A stretch of DNA of 15,626 nt, from NCBI GenBank assembly GCA_021845645.1, contig JAJZVM010000090.1, positions 1-15,626 on the forward strand. Reading direction: 5' to 3'. The DNA is from Bacillota bacterium (GTDB lineage: Bacteria > Bacillota_E > JAJZYS01 > JAJYTV01). The notes beneath the pieces were generated by a model. The model made no database searches. It worked only from the letters and a program-made list of their open reading frames with translations, and was not told the origin of the DNA. Position 1 is the stretch's first letter, and every line of letters begins with the position of its first letter. Shown here piece after piece: positions 5,649 through 13,171 of this stretch. A program made the position numbers and the translations under genes.

Positions 5649-7751
5649 ATGCGACGCGTCGTAACCACCGTCGCGGTGGTCGTAGTGGTGCTGGTCGTGG
5701 CCTTTTTCGGTGTTCGCGCGTTGCGTGCAGGGCAAAGGTCGAAGACGCCCAACGTTGCGGTGGCGACCGCCTACAACGGACCTTTGACTGTCAACGTGAC
5801 GGGCAGTGGCACCGTGCAGGCCGCCACGTCCGTCAACGTGAACGCCCAGGAGCCGGGAACCGTGACCTCGGTTCCGGTCGAGGTGGGAAGCCGGGTGCAG
5901 GCGGGCCAGATCTTGGCCACCGTGGCGGACACCCAGGGGACGCTCTCGTCCAACCTGCTGTCGGCTGAGGCGCAGCTGGCCGCCGACGAAGCCAGCCTGA
6001 CCCAGCTCGTGGCGCCCACGCCTCCGTCCGCGGATCAGGTCCAGGCCGACACTCAGCGCATCGCGGTCGACCGGCAGAACATCGCGAACGAGCAGCAGAA
6101 GATCGTCGCGGACCGGCAGAACATCCCGAACCAGAAGCAGAAGATCGCCAACGACAAGCTCAGGATCGCGAACGACCAACAGGCCATAGCGAACCAGCAG
6201 CAGACCATCGCGAACCAGCAGCAGAAGATCGCCAGCGACGAGCAGAACCTCCAGTATCTCGCAGTCAGCTCACCGGTCTCGGGCCTGATCTCCAGCGTCG
6301 GCGTGGGCGTCGGCCAGAACGTGGGCCAGGGAACGACCGTCTTCCAGGTCGTGCAGCCCACAGAGATTGACGTGCAGACCAGCGTTCCGGAGATCGACCT
6401 GCCCAACATCTACGTCGGCCAGGGCGTACAGGTCTGGACGCAGGATCAGGGAACCATGCAGGCCGTGGTGCAGACCATCGGCGTGACGTCGAGCGGATCC
6501 AACCGGCAGGGAGCCCTGTTCCCGGTCACGCTCAGCGTCGAAAATCCGCCGACGGGGCTCAGGGCAGGCATGAACGCCACTGCGGACTTCACGCAGGCCT
6601 ATCTGACGGAAACGGGCACCATCGCCTTCGCCGGCACGCAAGCCGTGACGGCGCAGGTGTCAGGCACCGTGCTGACCGTCGCGCTGCAGGCTGGCCAGAC
6701 GGTGCAAGCGGGTGAGACGGTTCTGACCCTTTCGAACCCTTCTCTGGACACGCAGCTCTCGTCCGACCAGGCGCAGCTCTCGTCCGACCAGGCACAGCTG
6801 TCGACCGAACAGACGCAGCTTGCGAGCGACCAGCTGCAGGTGAGTTCGGACGAGACCACACTGATTTCGGACGAGGCGGTGCCGAACTCGGACAAGGCGC
6901 AGCTCGGCTCGGATCAGGCTCAGCTCAGTTCTGACCAGGCGGCGCTGCAGCAACTGCTGCACCCGACCCCTCCCGCCGCGGAACAGGTAGCCTCGCAGAG
7001 GGCCAAGATCGCCGTGGACCAGCAGAGTGTCCAGCGTGCGAGGAACGCGCTGGCCGATCTCAACATCGCGAGCCCGATCGCCGGCATCGTCACGGCCGTC
7101 AATGTGCAACCCGGCGACACGGTCGCCCAGGGCAGCGGTGTCACCAGCGCCAACAGCGCATCGACCACGATGTCCGCTTCGACGGCTCCGTTCGCTGTCG
7201 AGGCGCCGAACTCGCTCCAGATCCTCGTGCCGATCAGCGAGGTGTCGATTGCGCAGGTGAGGGTCGGCCAGCGGGTCGTCGTCACATCCGACGCGCTGCC
7301 TGGCCGGACGTTCTTCGGCACGGTTGCCCTGATCTCGCCCGCCGGCACCAACTCGTCCGGTGTTGCGAACTTCAACGTCATCGTGACCGTAGCCAGGCCC
7401 GGCAGTCTGCTCGCCGGCATGTCCGCCAGCGTCACGATCGACGTCGCGTTCGTCCCAAGCGCACTGCTCGTGCCGGTGGAGGCGGTCAGCGGTACAGGCC
7501 GGGCGGCGACGGTGAAAGTCGTCAAGAACGGCCGGATCAGGGTGCAGAGGGTCGCGACGGGCCTGTCGAACGACGTTGCCGTTCAGATCCTGGCCGGACT
7601 TGCGGCGGGCGACAAGGTGGTCACCGCCACGGTGTCAACTTCGACCTCCACGCCAGGCTTCGGCGGCGGCCCTTTCCGCAGTCGCTCCGGTAGCCAGGGC
7701 GGGGGCTTCGGCGGTAACCAGGGCTCCAGCACTGGCAGCGGAGGCCAGTGA
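5649..7751 (+). CDS. tandem double-module membrane-fusion (HlyD/MacA-type) adaptor protein
   Basis: 700 residues from ATG 5649, chosen over GTG 5619 because GAGGGGGAA precedes it. An N-terminal membrane anchor (about 4-24) leaves the rest outside the cell. Module 1: lipoyl half 52-93, short helix about 98-120, turn APTPPSADQV, long helix with nine heptads at 138-200, lipoyl half SSPVSG onward (207-235), beta-barrel to about 320. Module 2: lipoyl half 322-362, long helix with nine heptads at 370-432, turn HPTPPAAEQV, short helix 446-471, lipoyl half ASPIAG onward, a Ser/Thr-rich linker near 497-515, beta-barrel and membrane-proximal part 521-665, then a Gly/Ser/Arg tail. Ordinary adaptors have one module and 350-450 residues. 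Its stop is one base from the ATPase start; it would link that ABC transporter to the cell envelope. Substrate unknown. Confidence 0.88.
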   Translation: MRRVVTTVAVVVVVLVVAFFGVRALRAGQRSKTPNVAVATAYNGPLTVNVTGSGTVQAATSVNVNAQEPGTVTSVPVEVGSRVQAGQILATVADTQGTLSSNLLSAEAQLAADEASLTQLVAPTPPSADQVQADTQRIAVDRQNIANEQQKIVADRQNIPNQKQKIANDKLRIANDQQAIANQQQTIANQQQKIASDEQNLQYLAVSSPVSGLISSVGVGVGQNVGQGTTVFQVVQPTEIDVQTSVPEIDLPNIYVGQGVQVWTQDQGTMQAVVQTIGVTSSGSNRQGALFPVTLSVENPPTGLRAGMNATADFTQAYLTETGTIAFAGTQAVTAQVSGTVLTVALQAGQTVQAGETVLTLSNPSLDTQLSSDQAQLSSDQAQLSTEQTQLASDQLQVSSDETTLISDEAVPNSDKAQLGSDQAQLSSDQAALQQLLHPTPPAAEQVASQRAKIAVDQQSVQRARNALADLNIASPIAGIVTAVNVQPGDTVAQGSGVTSANSASTTMSASTAPFAVEAPNSLQILVPISEVSIAQVRVGQRVVVTSDALPGRTFFGTVALISPAGTNSSGVANFNVIVTVARPGSLLAGMSASVTIDVAFVPSALLVPVEAVSGTGRAATVKVVKNGRIRVQRVATGLSNDVAVQILAGLAAGDKVVTATVSTSTSTPGFGGGPFRSRSGSQGGGFGGNQGSSTGSGGQ
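6060..6248 (+). repeat. first 21-bp tandem repeat array (nine heptads, IANXQQK type)
   Basis: Nine successive seven-residue units, residues 138-200 of the adaptor, begin with Ile and are rich in Asn, Gln and Lys: IAVDRQN, IANEQQK, IVADRQN, IPNQKQK, IANDKLR, IANDQQA, IANQQQT, IANQQQK, IASDEQN. The DNA units are clearly related, most closely at 6186-6227. The fourth unit has a Pro. Confidence 0.9.
6756..6944 (+). repeat. second 21-bp tandem repeat array (nine heptads, LSSDQAQ type)
   Basis: Nine successive seven-residue units, residues 370-432 of the adaptor: LSSDQAQ twice, LSTEQTQ, LASDQLQ, VSSDETT, LISDEAV, PNSDKAQ, LGSDQAQ, LSSDQAA. The first two DNA units differ at one base or so. Unit type differs from the first array (Ser/Asp/Gln/Ala instead of Asn/Gln/Lys), so the arrays expanded separately. 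Confidence 0.9.
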
Positions 7752-7752
7752 G

Positions 7753-8478
7753 ATGGCGGACGTCATCCGCGTGGAGTCTCTCAAGCGGATCTATCGCATG
7801 GGGGACGTCGAAGTGGCAGCCCTCCAGGGCCTGGACTTCGCGATACCAGAGGGACAGATGGTAGCGATCATGGGTCCTTCGGGATCGGGAAAGTCGACGC
7901 TGCTCAATCTCCTTGGCTGCCTGGACCGACCCAGCGCGGGTCGTTACTTCCTGGGCGGCGAGGAGGTGGGGCGCAAATCCGACGACGCGCTCGCGGATGT
8001 GCGCAACAGGCGGATCGGCTTCGTCTTCCAGAACTACAATCTGCTGCCCCAGCTGACCGCGCTCGAGAATGTCGAACTGCCGCTCGTCTATCGCGGCCTC
8101 GGCCGCACCCAGCGCCGCAAGCGGGCGGAGGATGCCCTTGCGGCGGTCGGCCTCGCCGAGCGCCGCCACCATCGTCCACTCGAGCTCTCAGGCGGGCAGC
8201 AGCAGCGTGTGAGTGTGGCCCGCGCGCTGGCGGGCGAGCCCGATGTGATCCTGGCGGACGAGCCGACGGGCAACCTCGACTCGACATCGGGCGAAGAGGT
8301 GCTGCGCTTGTTTCTCGCGTTGCACAAGAGCGGACGCACCATCGTGATCGTCACCCACGACGAGGATGTGGCGCTGCATACCGAGCGGATCGTCCGCCTC
8401 CGCGACGGCCGCGTCGTTGCCGACGACCCTGTGCCGGCCTCGAGCAGGCATACCCTTGGGGAGGTGCAGGAGCTGTGA
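7753..8478 (+). CDS. ABC transporter ATPase, MacB/LolD type
   Basis: 241 residues, one complete nucleotide-binding domain. Walker A is GPSGSGKST at 41-49, the Q-loop Gln is 93, the signature LSGGQQQR is at 145-152, Walker B VILADEP is at 165-171 with the D-loop GNLD after it, and the switch His is 202 in THDE. The tight DEPTGNLDS stretch is typical of the LolD/MacB/FtsE branch that energises type VII mechanotransmission exporters. The ATG at 7753 starts one base after the adaptor stop, and its own stop overlaps the permease ATG (TGATG), so all three are translationally coupled. It works as a cytoplasmic dimer with the next gene's product. Nothing unusual is seen in the motifs. Confidence 0.95.
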   Translation: MADVIRVESLKRIYRMGDVEVAALQGLDFAIPEGQMVAIMGPSGSGKSTLLNLLGCLDRPSAGRYFLGGEEVGRKSDDALADVRNRRIGFVFQNYNLLPQLTALENVELPLVYRGLGRTQRRKRAEDALAAVGLAERRHHRPLELSGGQQQRVSVARALAGEPDVILADEPTGNLDSTSGEEVLRLFLALHKSGRTIVIVTHDEDVALHTERIVRLRDGRVVADDPVPASSRHTLGEVQEL

Positions 8479-9647
8479 TGATCCTCGAGAGCATGCGCAT
8501 GGCCTGGCGCAGCCTGATGATGGGCAAGCTGCGCGCGTTCCTGACCATGCTGGGCATCATCATCGGCGTCGGCGCCGTGATCGCCCTGATCTCGATCGGC
8601 CAGGCAGCGACGGGCTCGGTCACGTCGCAGATCCAGGCCCTCGGCTCCAACCTGATCACGGTGACTCCCATGCGCTCCGCCGGCGCGGTCCTCTACTACC
8701 CGCAAGACGTGGCGTGGCTGAAGCAGGTGGTTCCGCAGATCAGCGCCGACGCGCCGCTGATGACCGGCCAGGTCACGTCGGACTACGGATCCCAAAGCTA
8801 CGCGACGACCCTCATGGGCACATCGCCCGCGTCCTTGCAGATCCAGGGCCGCAAGCTCGCCGCGGGGCGGTACATCATCGCCTCCGACGTGACGTACCGG
8901 CGGGCAGTCGCCGTGATCGGACCGACCGTGGAGCAGCAGCTCTTCGGCGTGACGTCCGGACTGGGCAAGACCATCTACGTGAACGGTACCCCGCTTGCCG
9001 TGATCGGCGTCCTGCAAAGCGCGGGCGGCAGTTTCGGGGCGAACGCGGACGACGTGATCCTCACCCCTGTCACCACGGCCGAAGAGATCCTCGGTACCAA
9101 TCAGGTCAGCTCGATCATCGCTGAGGCACGATCCTCGGACATTGCTCCACTTGCGGTGGCACAGATCGAGGCGGTCATGGATGCGCGTTTCGCCAGCCAG
9201 AACGCCGCAGTGGTCGTCTCGCAGGATCAGATCCTCTCGGCCCTCTCCACCATCACCAACACCCTGACCCTGATGCTGGGCGGCATCGCCGGCATTTCGC
9301 TGCTCGTCGGCGGCATCGGCATCATGAACATCATGCTGGTGACGGTGGCCGAACGTACGCGGGAGATCGGCCTGCGCAAGGCTATCGGCGCGCGTCGGGG
9401 CGCTATCCTGACGCAGTTCCTGGTCGAATCCGGCATTCTCAGTCTGGTCGGCGGGGCGATCGGTGCTCTGCTCGGCGGCCTCGGTGCCACGATCATGGCC
9501 AGGGCACTCGGCTGGAGCGGAGGCGTGGCGACCAACTCCATTGTCCTTGCCCTCGGCTTCTCGCTCGTCGTAGGCATCGTCTTCGGCATGTGGCCCGCCA
9601 TGCGCGCCAGTCGCCTGGATCCGATCGAGGCCTTGCGCCAGGGCTAG
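8478..9647 (+). CDS. MacB/FtsX-family ABC transporter permease
   Basis: 389 residues with the MacB layout: a first membrane segment at about 19-41 (FLTMLGIIIGVGAVIALISIG), a large extracellular region to about 260, and three C-terminal membrane segments at roughly 262-287, 313-338 and 353-373. The cytoplasmic coupling segment AERTREIGLRKAIGAR and the ending PAMRASRLDPIEALRQG are diagnostic. ATG 8478 overlaps the ATPase stop by one base (AGGAG at 8468-8472 stands five bases upstream); GTG 8475 is a less likely alternative. MacB-type permeases do not move substrate through the membrane but drive extracytoplasmic extrusion together with an adaptor. In a one-membrane cell there is no TolC partner, so the adaptor probably acts within the wall. 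Antibiotic, peptide or lipid export are possible. Confidence 0.93.
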   Translation: MILESMRMAWRSLMMGKLRAFLTMLGIIIGVGAVIALISIGQAATGSVTSQIQALGSNLITVTPMRSAGAVLYYPQDVAWLKQVVPQISADAPLMTGQVTSDYGSQSYATTLMGTSPASLQIQGRKLAAGRYIIASDVTYRRAVAVIGPTVEQQLFGVTSGLGKTIYVNGTPLAVIGVLQSAGGSFGANADDVILTPVTTAEEILGTNQVSSIIAEARSSDIAPLAVAQIEAVMDARFASQNAAVVVSQDQILSALSTITNTLTLMLGGIAGISLLVGGIGIMNIMLVTVAERTREIGLRKAIGARRGAILTQFLVESGILSLVGGAIGALLGGLGATIMARALGWSGGVATNSIVLALGFSLVVGIVFGMWPAMRASRLDPIEALRQG

Positions 9648-9668
9648 CCTCCAGGTCGCCTGCAAGGA

Positions 9669-9677
9669 TGCTATACT
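9669..9677 (+). promoter_or_regulatory. extended -10 promoter of the YbjN-type gene
   Basis: TGCTATACT combines a TGN extension (9669-9671) with TATACT (9672-9677). No good -35 is seen at the usual distance. It lies about 30 bases ahead of the start codon. Confidence 0.35.
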
Positions 9678-9709
9678 GCGTGGCGCAGGCAGGCCTTGGA
9701 GGTGCGCGG

Positions 9710-10159
9710 ATGGGTCTTCGGACGTTGGTCGAGACAATGCTGCAGGAGGACGGCTGGCAGTATGCGCCCGTCGAAGGGCAGCCCACGCTGGCGATGGGCT
9801 TCCGCGGGCAGAATGGCAGCTGGATGTGCTACGCACACATCGACGAGGAGCGCAACGCGCTCATCATCTATTCGGTCGTGGCGCAGCAGGTTCCGGAACA
9901 CGCCAGACAGCGCATGGCGGACTTCCTCACACGCGCGAACTTCGGTCTCGTCACCGGCAATTTCGAGATGGACCTGACTGATGGTGAAACCCGGTTCAAG
10001 ACGAGCGTCGAACTCGGCCAGACCGTGGCGGACATCCCACTCGTGCGCCGGCTCCTGCATGTGAACGTGGCCAGCCTGGACAGGTACCTGCCTGGAATCG
10101 AAGCGGTTGCGGACGGACGCCTCGACCCACGAGAGGCGATCGCCCTCTGCGAGGTCTGA
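9710..10159 (+). CDS. YbjN-domain (DUF1790-like) protein
   Basis: 149 residues. The start is ATG 9710, with GGAGG at 9698-9702 seven bases upstream; the longer frame to 9590 overlaps the permease and is not favoured. The alternating strands (WMCYAHIDEERNALIIYSVVAQQVP), the helix RQRMADFLTRANFGLVTGNFEMDLTDGETRFKTSVEL and the final helices fit the YbjN/type III chaperone-like fold. Such proteins are called putative sensory transduction regulators, but no general biochemical role is established. There is no membrane segment. It has its own likely promoter and a hairpin after it, so it is probably not part of the export operon. Assignment rests on overall pattern, without a diagnostic motif. Confidence 0.6.
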   Translation: MGLRTLVETMLQEDGWQYAPVEGQPTLAMGFRGQNGSWMCYAHIDEERNALIIYSVVAQQVPEHARQRMADFLTRANFGLVTGNFEMDLTDGETRFKTSVELGQTVADIPLVRRLLHVNVASLDRYLPGIEAVADGRLDPREAIALCEV

Positions 10160-10163
10160 GCAT

Positions 10164-10191
10164 CCGACACGGTCCCCCTGATCCCTATATA
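10164..10191 (+). promoter_or_regulatory. candidate promoter upstream of a structured leader
   Basis: CCGACA (10164-10169) and TATATA (10186-10191) are spaced by 16 bases. A transcript from here would start near 10198 and run straight into the hairpin at 10210-10245. It begins right after the YbjN stop, so it would serve spoIIE or a small RNA. Confidence 0.35.
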
Positions 10192-10209
10192 AGGTAGCGA
10201 GTCATCGTC

Positions 10210-10245
10210 GCCGCGGCACGCCCCGCAGATGCGGGCGGCCGCGGC
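10210..10245 (+). terminator. strong two-part hairpin between the YbjN-type gene and spoIIE
   Basis: An outer stem pairs GCCGCGGC (10210-10217) with GCCGCGGC (10238-10245), and an inner stem pairs CCCGC (10222-10226) with GCGGG (10231-10235) around AGAT. There is no T run. It may end the upstream transcript, or act as a leader element for the promoter just before it. Confidence 0.5.
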
Positions 10246-10272
10246 GCCCAGCTTCGGCACAGCTACGGATCG

Positions 10273-10329
10273 TGTCGCACGGTGCTCGCCCACGTTCGTC
10301 ACGAGCCGAGGCGGCGTGGCGCCTATACT
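10273..10329 (+). promoter_or_regulatory. candidate spoIIE promoter with Spo0A-box-like sites
   Basis: TATACT at 10324-10329 is a good -10, about 28 bases before the spoIIE ATG, but no normal -35 stands 17 bases upstream. Two sites each match the Spo0A box TGTCGAA at six of seven positions: TGTCGCA (10273-10279) and, reversed, TTCGTCA (10295-10301). The second ends 22 bases before the -10, which recalls the wide-spaced, Spo0A-dependent promoters of spoIIE and spoIIG in Bacillus. Short sites like these arise by chance, so this is tentative. Confidence 0.4.
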
Positions 10330-10356
10330 TGCCGAGACAAACGACCTCAGCAGCGC

Positions 10357-12498
10357 ATGGCGTTGCAGCCTGGGGGCGGTTTCTTGGCTGGTCGGCCGGG
10401 ACGCGGTGATGCGCCTCTGGACCGCAGGCAGTGGCTGCACCTCGCCCTCGTGGGCGTACTCGGAATCGTCCTGGGACAAGCGTCGGTGGGCAACCCCGCC
10501 TGGCCGCTCGGCCTTGCCGCGGCCGGAGGTCTTGCGGAACTGCCTTTCGGGGCGCTTGGCGTCATCCTGGCCGCCTTGGGCACGCTGCTGCGGGGCGCGG
10601 ATGGCGCCGTCCTGTCGGCCTTGCTGAGTTGCGTCCTGCTGCCGGTTGCGATCTCCGAGGGCCTGTGGCCCAAGCTTCGCCGCGGGATCGGGGGCCCGCT
10701 CGCGGCGGGTGGCCTGGCGCTGCCGCTCGCGCTAGCTCTGCCAGGGGATCTTTCCCGCATCCTTGTCGTGCCCGTCTCCGTCATCGGAGGCTGGACGATC
10801 TTCTTCGCGTGGCGTGCTCTGCAGGGGGAGCGACCGCACCAGCGGCGTCTGGCCGCGGGCCTCCTGGCGATGGCGGCGGTCTGGTCGCTGCAGTCGGCGC
10901 CGTTCCCGTTGCTTGATCCGGGCCTCCTGCTCGCCATCGGCCTGGTCTATCTCGCCCTGCGCTGCCGGCTTCAGGCGTCCGTGCTCGCCTTGGCCTTCGG
11001 CGCTTTGCTCACGCTGGGCGGCTTCGTAACTGCGGCGGCGGGGCTCTGGCTTGCGGTCGGCGGGGCCGCCGGCACCGCCTTGCGCCGGTTTGGGCCGTTT
11101 TGGAGCTGGTTCGGCCTGGCGGTCGCCCTCGCGCTCATGGTGCCGCTACTGCCGGCCAACGCAGGCGAGGCGGTTGTCGGGTTCGCCCTGCTCCTCCTGG
11201 TGCTCGGGCAGGCGATTCCGGAATCCCTGTTCAGTGCCGTGAAACGCGTTTTTGAGCCGCCGCCGCCACCGCCGCCGGCCGGACCCGAGGAACGGGTGCG
11301 GGGGGCGCTCGACCAGCTCGACAGCCTGATACGCGCGCTGGCGCCGGAGGCGGCGGCGACGGAGGCCGAGGAAGCCGACGTCGCACGCTTTCTCGGCAGC
11401 GTGCGGGAGCATGTCTGCAGCGGCTGCGCGCACGAACGCACCTGCTGGGACCAGGGCTTCTACCGCACCTACACCGGAGTGCGCCAGCTGATGCTGCACC
11501 AGGACGGCAATCCGGCAAGCGGCAAGGATCTGCCGGCGGAGCTGCGCCAGCGCTGCCCGAGACCTGACCAGGTGGCGACGGCCGTCTCGGTGGCCGGCGA
11601 TCGCCTGCGCGCCGAGGCGAACGTGAGAAGGCTCCTTCAGGCGGAGCGCACCCTGACACACGACGTCCTCCTGGGCGTGCGCCAGATGCTCGGCTGGGCC
11701 TTCGCGCAATCGGTGGACCCGGTCCCGCCGAGACTCCACTACACCTGCGGCATCGCGCAGTTGGCCAAGGGCAAGAGCAGACTGAGCGGCGACAGCTATC
11801 TCGTGCGCGAACTCGACGAAGGGAGGCTCCTCATCGCCATCTCGGACGGCATGGGGACCGGCTATGCCGCGGCGGAACAGAGCGCCGGGGCACTCGACGC
11901 CCTCGAGGGTCTGGTCGCGGCGGGCATGGACCCGGTCCTCGCGGTGCGCAGCACGAACGCCGTGCGGCGCGCCATGGGAGGCGACAGCTACGCCACATTG
12001 GACGTCGCGCTTGTGGATCTTGCCGCGGGTGAACTGGCGTCCCTCAAGATCGGTGCCCCTGAGACATACCTTTGGCGCGGTGACGACGTGCAGGTGCTGC
12101 GCGGCGAAGCCTTGCCCCTGGGCGTTCTGCCCGAGGCCGAGGCGACAGTGCAGCACCTCGCTCTGCACGCTGGCGACAGGCTCGTCCTGGTCTCGGACGG
12201 GGTCCTCGAGACAATGCCAGGCCAGCGGGGCGCGTGGCTGGAGGCCGTGCTCAAGGCCCTGGGCGGCCGGGACCCGCAGTTCCTGGCGGAAGCCATCCTG
12301 GACGCCGCGCTGGGACAAAGGAACACGCCGCGGGACGATGCCACGGTTCTGGTGGCCGGGTTCTACCCCAGCCCAGGGGCAGACATCCAGCCGTGGCTCA
12401 GGCGCCCAGCCGTGGCCGGGATAGCCTTGGCCGCGCAGGGAAAGAATGCTGGTGGAAGGAGGCGTGTCCCATGGGCGAGGCGGTCGATAGACCGGTGA
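10357..12498 (+). CDS. spoIIE: stage II sporulation protein E (SpoIIE), membrane PP2C phosphatase
   Basis: 713 residues from ATG 10357; there is no clear ribosome binding site, and the frame opens to 10282. About ten membrane segments fill residues 26-290. A Pro run (301-307) leads to a regulatory domain with the cluster Cys354-XX-Cys357-X5-Cys363-Trp. The PP2C phosphatase domain follows with metal-binding Asp479 (SGDSYL), Asp497 (SDGMGTG), Asp614 (LVSDG) and Asp660/Asp661 (PRDDATVLV). In Bacillus SpoIIE localises to the polar septum and dephosphorylates SpoIIAA, which activates sigma-F in the forespore. B. subtilis SpoIIE is 827 residues; this one is shorter mainly before and within the regulatory region. 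The last 28 bases overlap the next gene. A developmental, Spo0A-type promoter is plausible upstream. Confidence 0.93.
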   Translation: MALQPGGGFLAGRPGRGDAPLDRRQWLHLALVGVLGIVLGQASVGNPAWPLGLAAAGGLAELPFGALGVILAALGTLLRGADGAVLSALLSCVLLPVAISEGLWPKLRRGIGGPLAAGGLALPLALALPGDLSRILVVPVSVIGGWTIFFAWRALQGERPHQRRLAAGLLAMAAVWSLQSAPFPLLDPGLLLAIGLVYLALRCRLQASVLALAFGALLTLGGFVTAAAGLWLAVGGAAGTALRRFGPFWSWFGLAVALALMVPLLPANAGEAVVGFALLLLVLGQAIPESLFSAVKRVFEPPPPPPPAGPEERVRGALDQLDSLIRALAPEAAATEAEEADVARFLGSVREHVCSGCAHERTCWDQGFYRTYTGVRQLMLHQDGNPASGKDLPAELRQRCPRPDQVATAVSVAGDRLRAEANVRRLLQAERTLTHDVLLGVRQMLGWAFAQSVDPVPPRLHYTCGIAQLAKGKSRLSGDSYLVRELDEGRLLIAISDGMGTGYAAAEQSAGALDALEGLVAAGMDPVLAVRSTNAVRRAMGGDSYATLDVALVDLAAGELASLKIGAPETYLWRGDDVQVLRGEALPLGVLPEAEATVQHLALHAGDRLVLVSDGVLETMPGQRGAWLEAVLKALGGRDPQFLAEAILDAALGQRNTPRDDATVLVAGFYPSPGADIQPWLRRPAVAGIALAAQGKNAGGRRRVPWARRSIDR

Positions 12499-13151
12499 TC
12501 TGGGGTGACGCGCACCGCTACCAGATCGGAGTCGCGCTGGGGGAGCGCACCTTCTGGGCCCTGGATGAGGCAGGCCGTGCCTGGGTGGTGGAGATCGGCC
12601 GCTCGGAGATCGTGCAGGCGCGCGCAGCGCTGGTGCGACGGCTACCGGCAGGGTTGTTGCCTCGCATGCGCGAGTGGGGGGAGATGCCCGGAGGACGGCT
12701 GTCCTATCTCGTCAGCGAATTTGTTGCGGGGTACACGCTGACGACCTTTCTCGAGGAGGGGCGACGCCTGGCGCCTGGCGAGCTGCGCGGTCTGGGCTTC
12801 GACGTCGGGCTGGCGCTGGACGTGCTCGCGAGGCATGCCGTGGAGCTTACGGCGATCGCGTCGGACGAGATCATTTGGAGCGCGCACGAGCGGCGTTGGC
12901 GCCTCCTTGCGCCTGGTCGCTGGCAGAACTGCGAGGGCGGCCCGCTCGATCTGGCCTGGCTGGCGACGGCCATGCTGGCCGCAGGCGGCAGTGTGCCCGG
13001 AGAGGAGCCGACGTGGGCGAGGGAGGATCGCCGGCTCTGGCGGCTGCTGCAGGAGGCGCAGGACGGGCGGTTCACGCCGCGGGGCTGGCTGCGGCGGGTC
13101 CGGCGGCTGCGCGATGTGGTGCGCGCGCTTGGCGCCGCAGCGCAGCCTTAG
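12471..13151 (+). CDS. degenerate protein-kinase-like protein in the YabT position
   Basis: 226 residues. The start is ATG 12471 with GAAGGAGG at 12455-12462; the gene begins inside spoIIE. In Bacillus the serine/threonine kinase gene yabT lies between spoIIE and tilS, and this gene takes that place. The stretch YLVSEFVAGYTLTTFL (79-94) resembles the kinase hinge, and the following helices resemble the start of a kinase C-lobe. However, there is no glycine-rich loop, the usual VAIK Lys position reads VVEI (Glu41), no HRD catalytic loop appears around 121-136, and no DFG precedes 150. It looks like a pseudokinase or a highly diverged member, and could be unrelated. No C-terminal membrane anchor is seen, unlike YabT. 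Co-transcription with spoIIE and tilS is likely. Confidence 0.6.
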   Translation: MGEAVDRPVIWGDAHRYQIGVALGERTFWALDEAGRAWVVEIGRSEIVQARAALVRRLPAGLLPRMREWGEMPGGRLSYLVSEFVAGYTLTTFLEEGRRLAPGELRGLGFDVGLALDVLARHAVELTAIASDEIIWSAHERRWRLLAPGRWQNCEGGPLDLAWLATAMLAAGGSVPGEEPTWAREDRRLWRLLQEAQDGRFTPRGWLRRVRRLRDVVRALGAAAQP

Positions 13152-13171
13152 CGGCAGGATGGCGCAGCGGG

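Noticed and set aside
6060..6944. Direct repeats considered as a CRISPR array
   Set aside because: The units are 21 bp, contiguous, without spacers, and in frame with an adaptor protein.
8088..9836. Minus-strand frame of 582 codons
   Set aside because: It lies antisense to the ATPase and permease, which carry complete, diagnostic motifs; the His/Asp/Arg-rich product is a shadow.
9985..10009. TGAAAC followed by CGTC, like an ECF promoter
   Set aside because: The spacing is 15 rather than 16 and the site is inside the YbjN-type gene with no gene start behind it.
11146..12318. Minus-strand frame of 390 codons
   Set aside because: It is antisense to the SpoIIE phosphatase domain, without start signal or family resemblance.
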